Shown: one piece after another, positions 63,801 through 64,000 of the stretch
Position numbering within the stretch: position 1 is the stretch's first letter
Layout of the letters: the number at the start of each line of letters is the position of its first letter
Source: Formicarius rufipectus
Lineage: Eukaryota; Chordata; Aves; Passeriformes; Formicariidae
Length of the DNA stretch: 64,000 nucleotides
Direction of reading: 5' to 3'
Assembly: GCA_013399695.1 (NCBI GenBank)
Contig: VXAU01004018.1
Location: 1,054,001-1,118,000, forward strand
Position numbers and translations under genes: made by a program
The notes under the pieces: model-generated
What the model saw: the letters and a program-made list of their open reading frames with translations, nothing else
Told to the model about the DNA's origin: nothing
Database searches by the model: none

Positions 63801-64000
63801 TGACTTTGCAGCTGGAATTTAAATCCATGTGTTAACCAAAGCCACAGCAACACTTCCCTTTGAGTCAGTGTCTCTGTGGGAGCATTCTCCAATATAACTT
63901 TGGTATTGTAAATGCTAGAGATATTTACCTTCTGTTTCAGGGCAGTGAAGGCTTTGGTCTTCCAGCATATTTAATTCCTTAGCTTGGCTTAGCCTTTATT
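60801..64000. other. Intergenic sequence, no gene recognised
   Basis: Single-copy sequence of mixed composition with T runs near 63641 and 63679. If avian synteny follows mammals, the next gene upstream of SNAP25 would be ANKEF1, but none of its ankyrin-repeat exons is recognisable before the window ends. Confidence 0.45.

Noticed and set aside
60801..64000. Search for the 3' exons of ANKEF1, the expected upstream neighbour
   Set aside because: No ankyrin-repeat or other recognisable ANKEF1 peptide appears on the minus strand. In mammals the gap between the two genes is larger than the space available here.

Overview
This is a 64 kb window of vertebrate nuclear DNA, most likely from a bird. 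It has long introns, consensus GT-AG splice sites, a CpG-island promoter, and two truncated copies of CR1, the dominant avian LINE (about 3.46-3.77 kb and 41.92-42.12 kb). I see no bacterial, viral or organellar gene. No open stretch apart from one short exon reads as protein.

The one gene I can identify with confidence is SNAP25, encoding the neuronal SNARE protein of synaptic-vesicle and secretory-granule fusion. It lies on the minus strand. The window holds its 5' end: promoter and non-coding exon 1 (about 31.65-31.78 kb) inside a CpG island (about 30.0-32.16 kb), an intron 1 of about 30.9 kb, and exon 2 (646-779), which carries the start codon and the first 24 codons. Bases 1-645 are the start of intron 2, and the remaining coding exons lie beyond the left edge. 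Everything right of about 32.2 kb is upstream, intergenic sequence in which I find no recognisable protein-coding exon.

The CpG island is the most information-rich part. Just inside intron 1 there is a full match to the 21-bp REST/NRSF silencer element (RE1) at 31212-31232 and a second near-match in the same orientation at 30983-31003. Between them lie a (GATA)n microsatellite and two alternating purine-pyrimidine tracts. Upstream of the gene are an AP-1-type site, a sequence gap of 130 Ns, and a compact CArG/CCAAT/MEF2-like cluster at 32190-32226. A plus-strand TATA-like box followed by a short exon and splice donor at about 30.40-30.45 kb could start an antisense RNA running back over the SNAP25 promoter. 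Two further candidate plus-strand exons lie at 32267-32287 and 37429-37502.

The most unusual structure is a 1.2 kb tandem array at about 59.6-60.8 kb. It is built from monomers of about 50 bp. Its distal part is a higher-order repeat: two apparently identical 301-bp blocks, each six monomers long. Most monomers carry CCATTTTG or CCATTCTG, the core of a YY1-type site, giving about fourteen such sites in 900 bp. Other repeats are (GATA/GACA)n at 8.9-9.1 kb, a four-copy AT-rich minisatellite at 9.76-9.97 kb, and several homopolymer or pentanucleotide tracts. The rest is single-copy intronic or intergenic DNA, in which I mark a few blocks that look like candidate regulatory elements.
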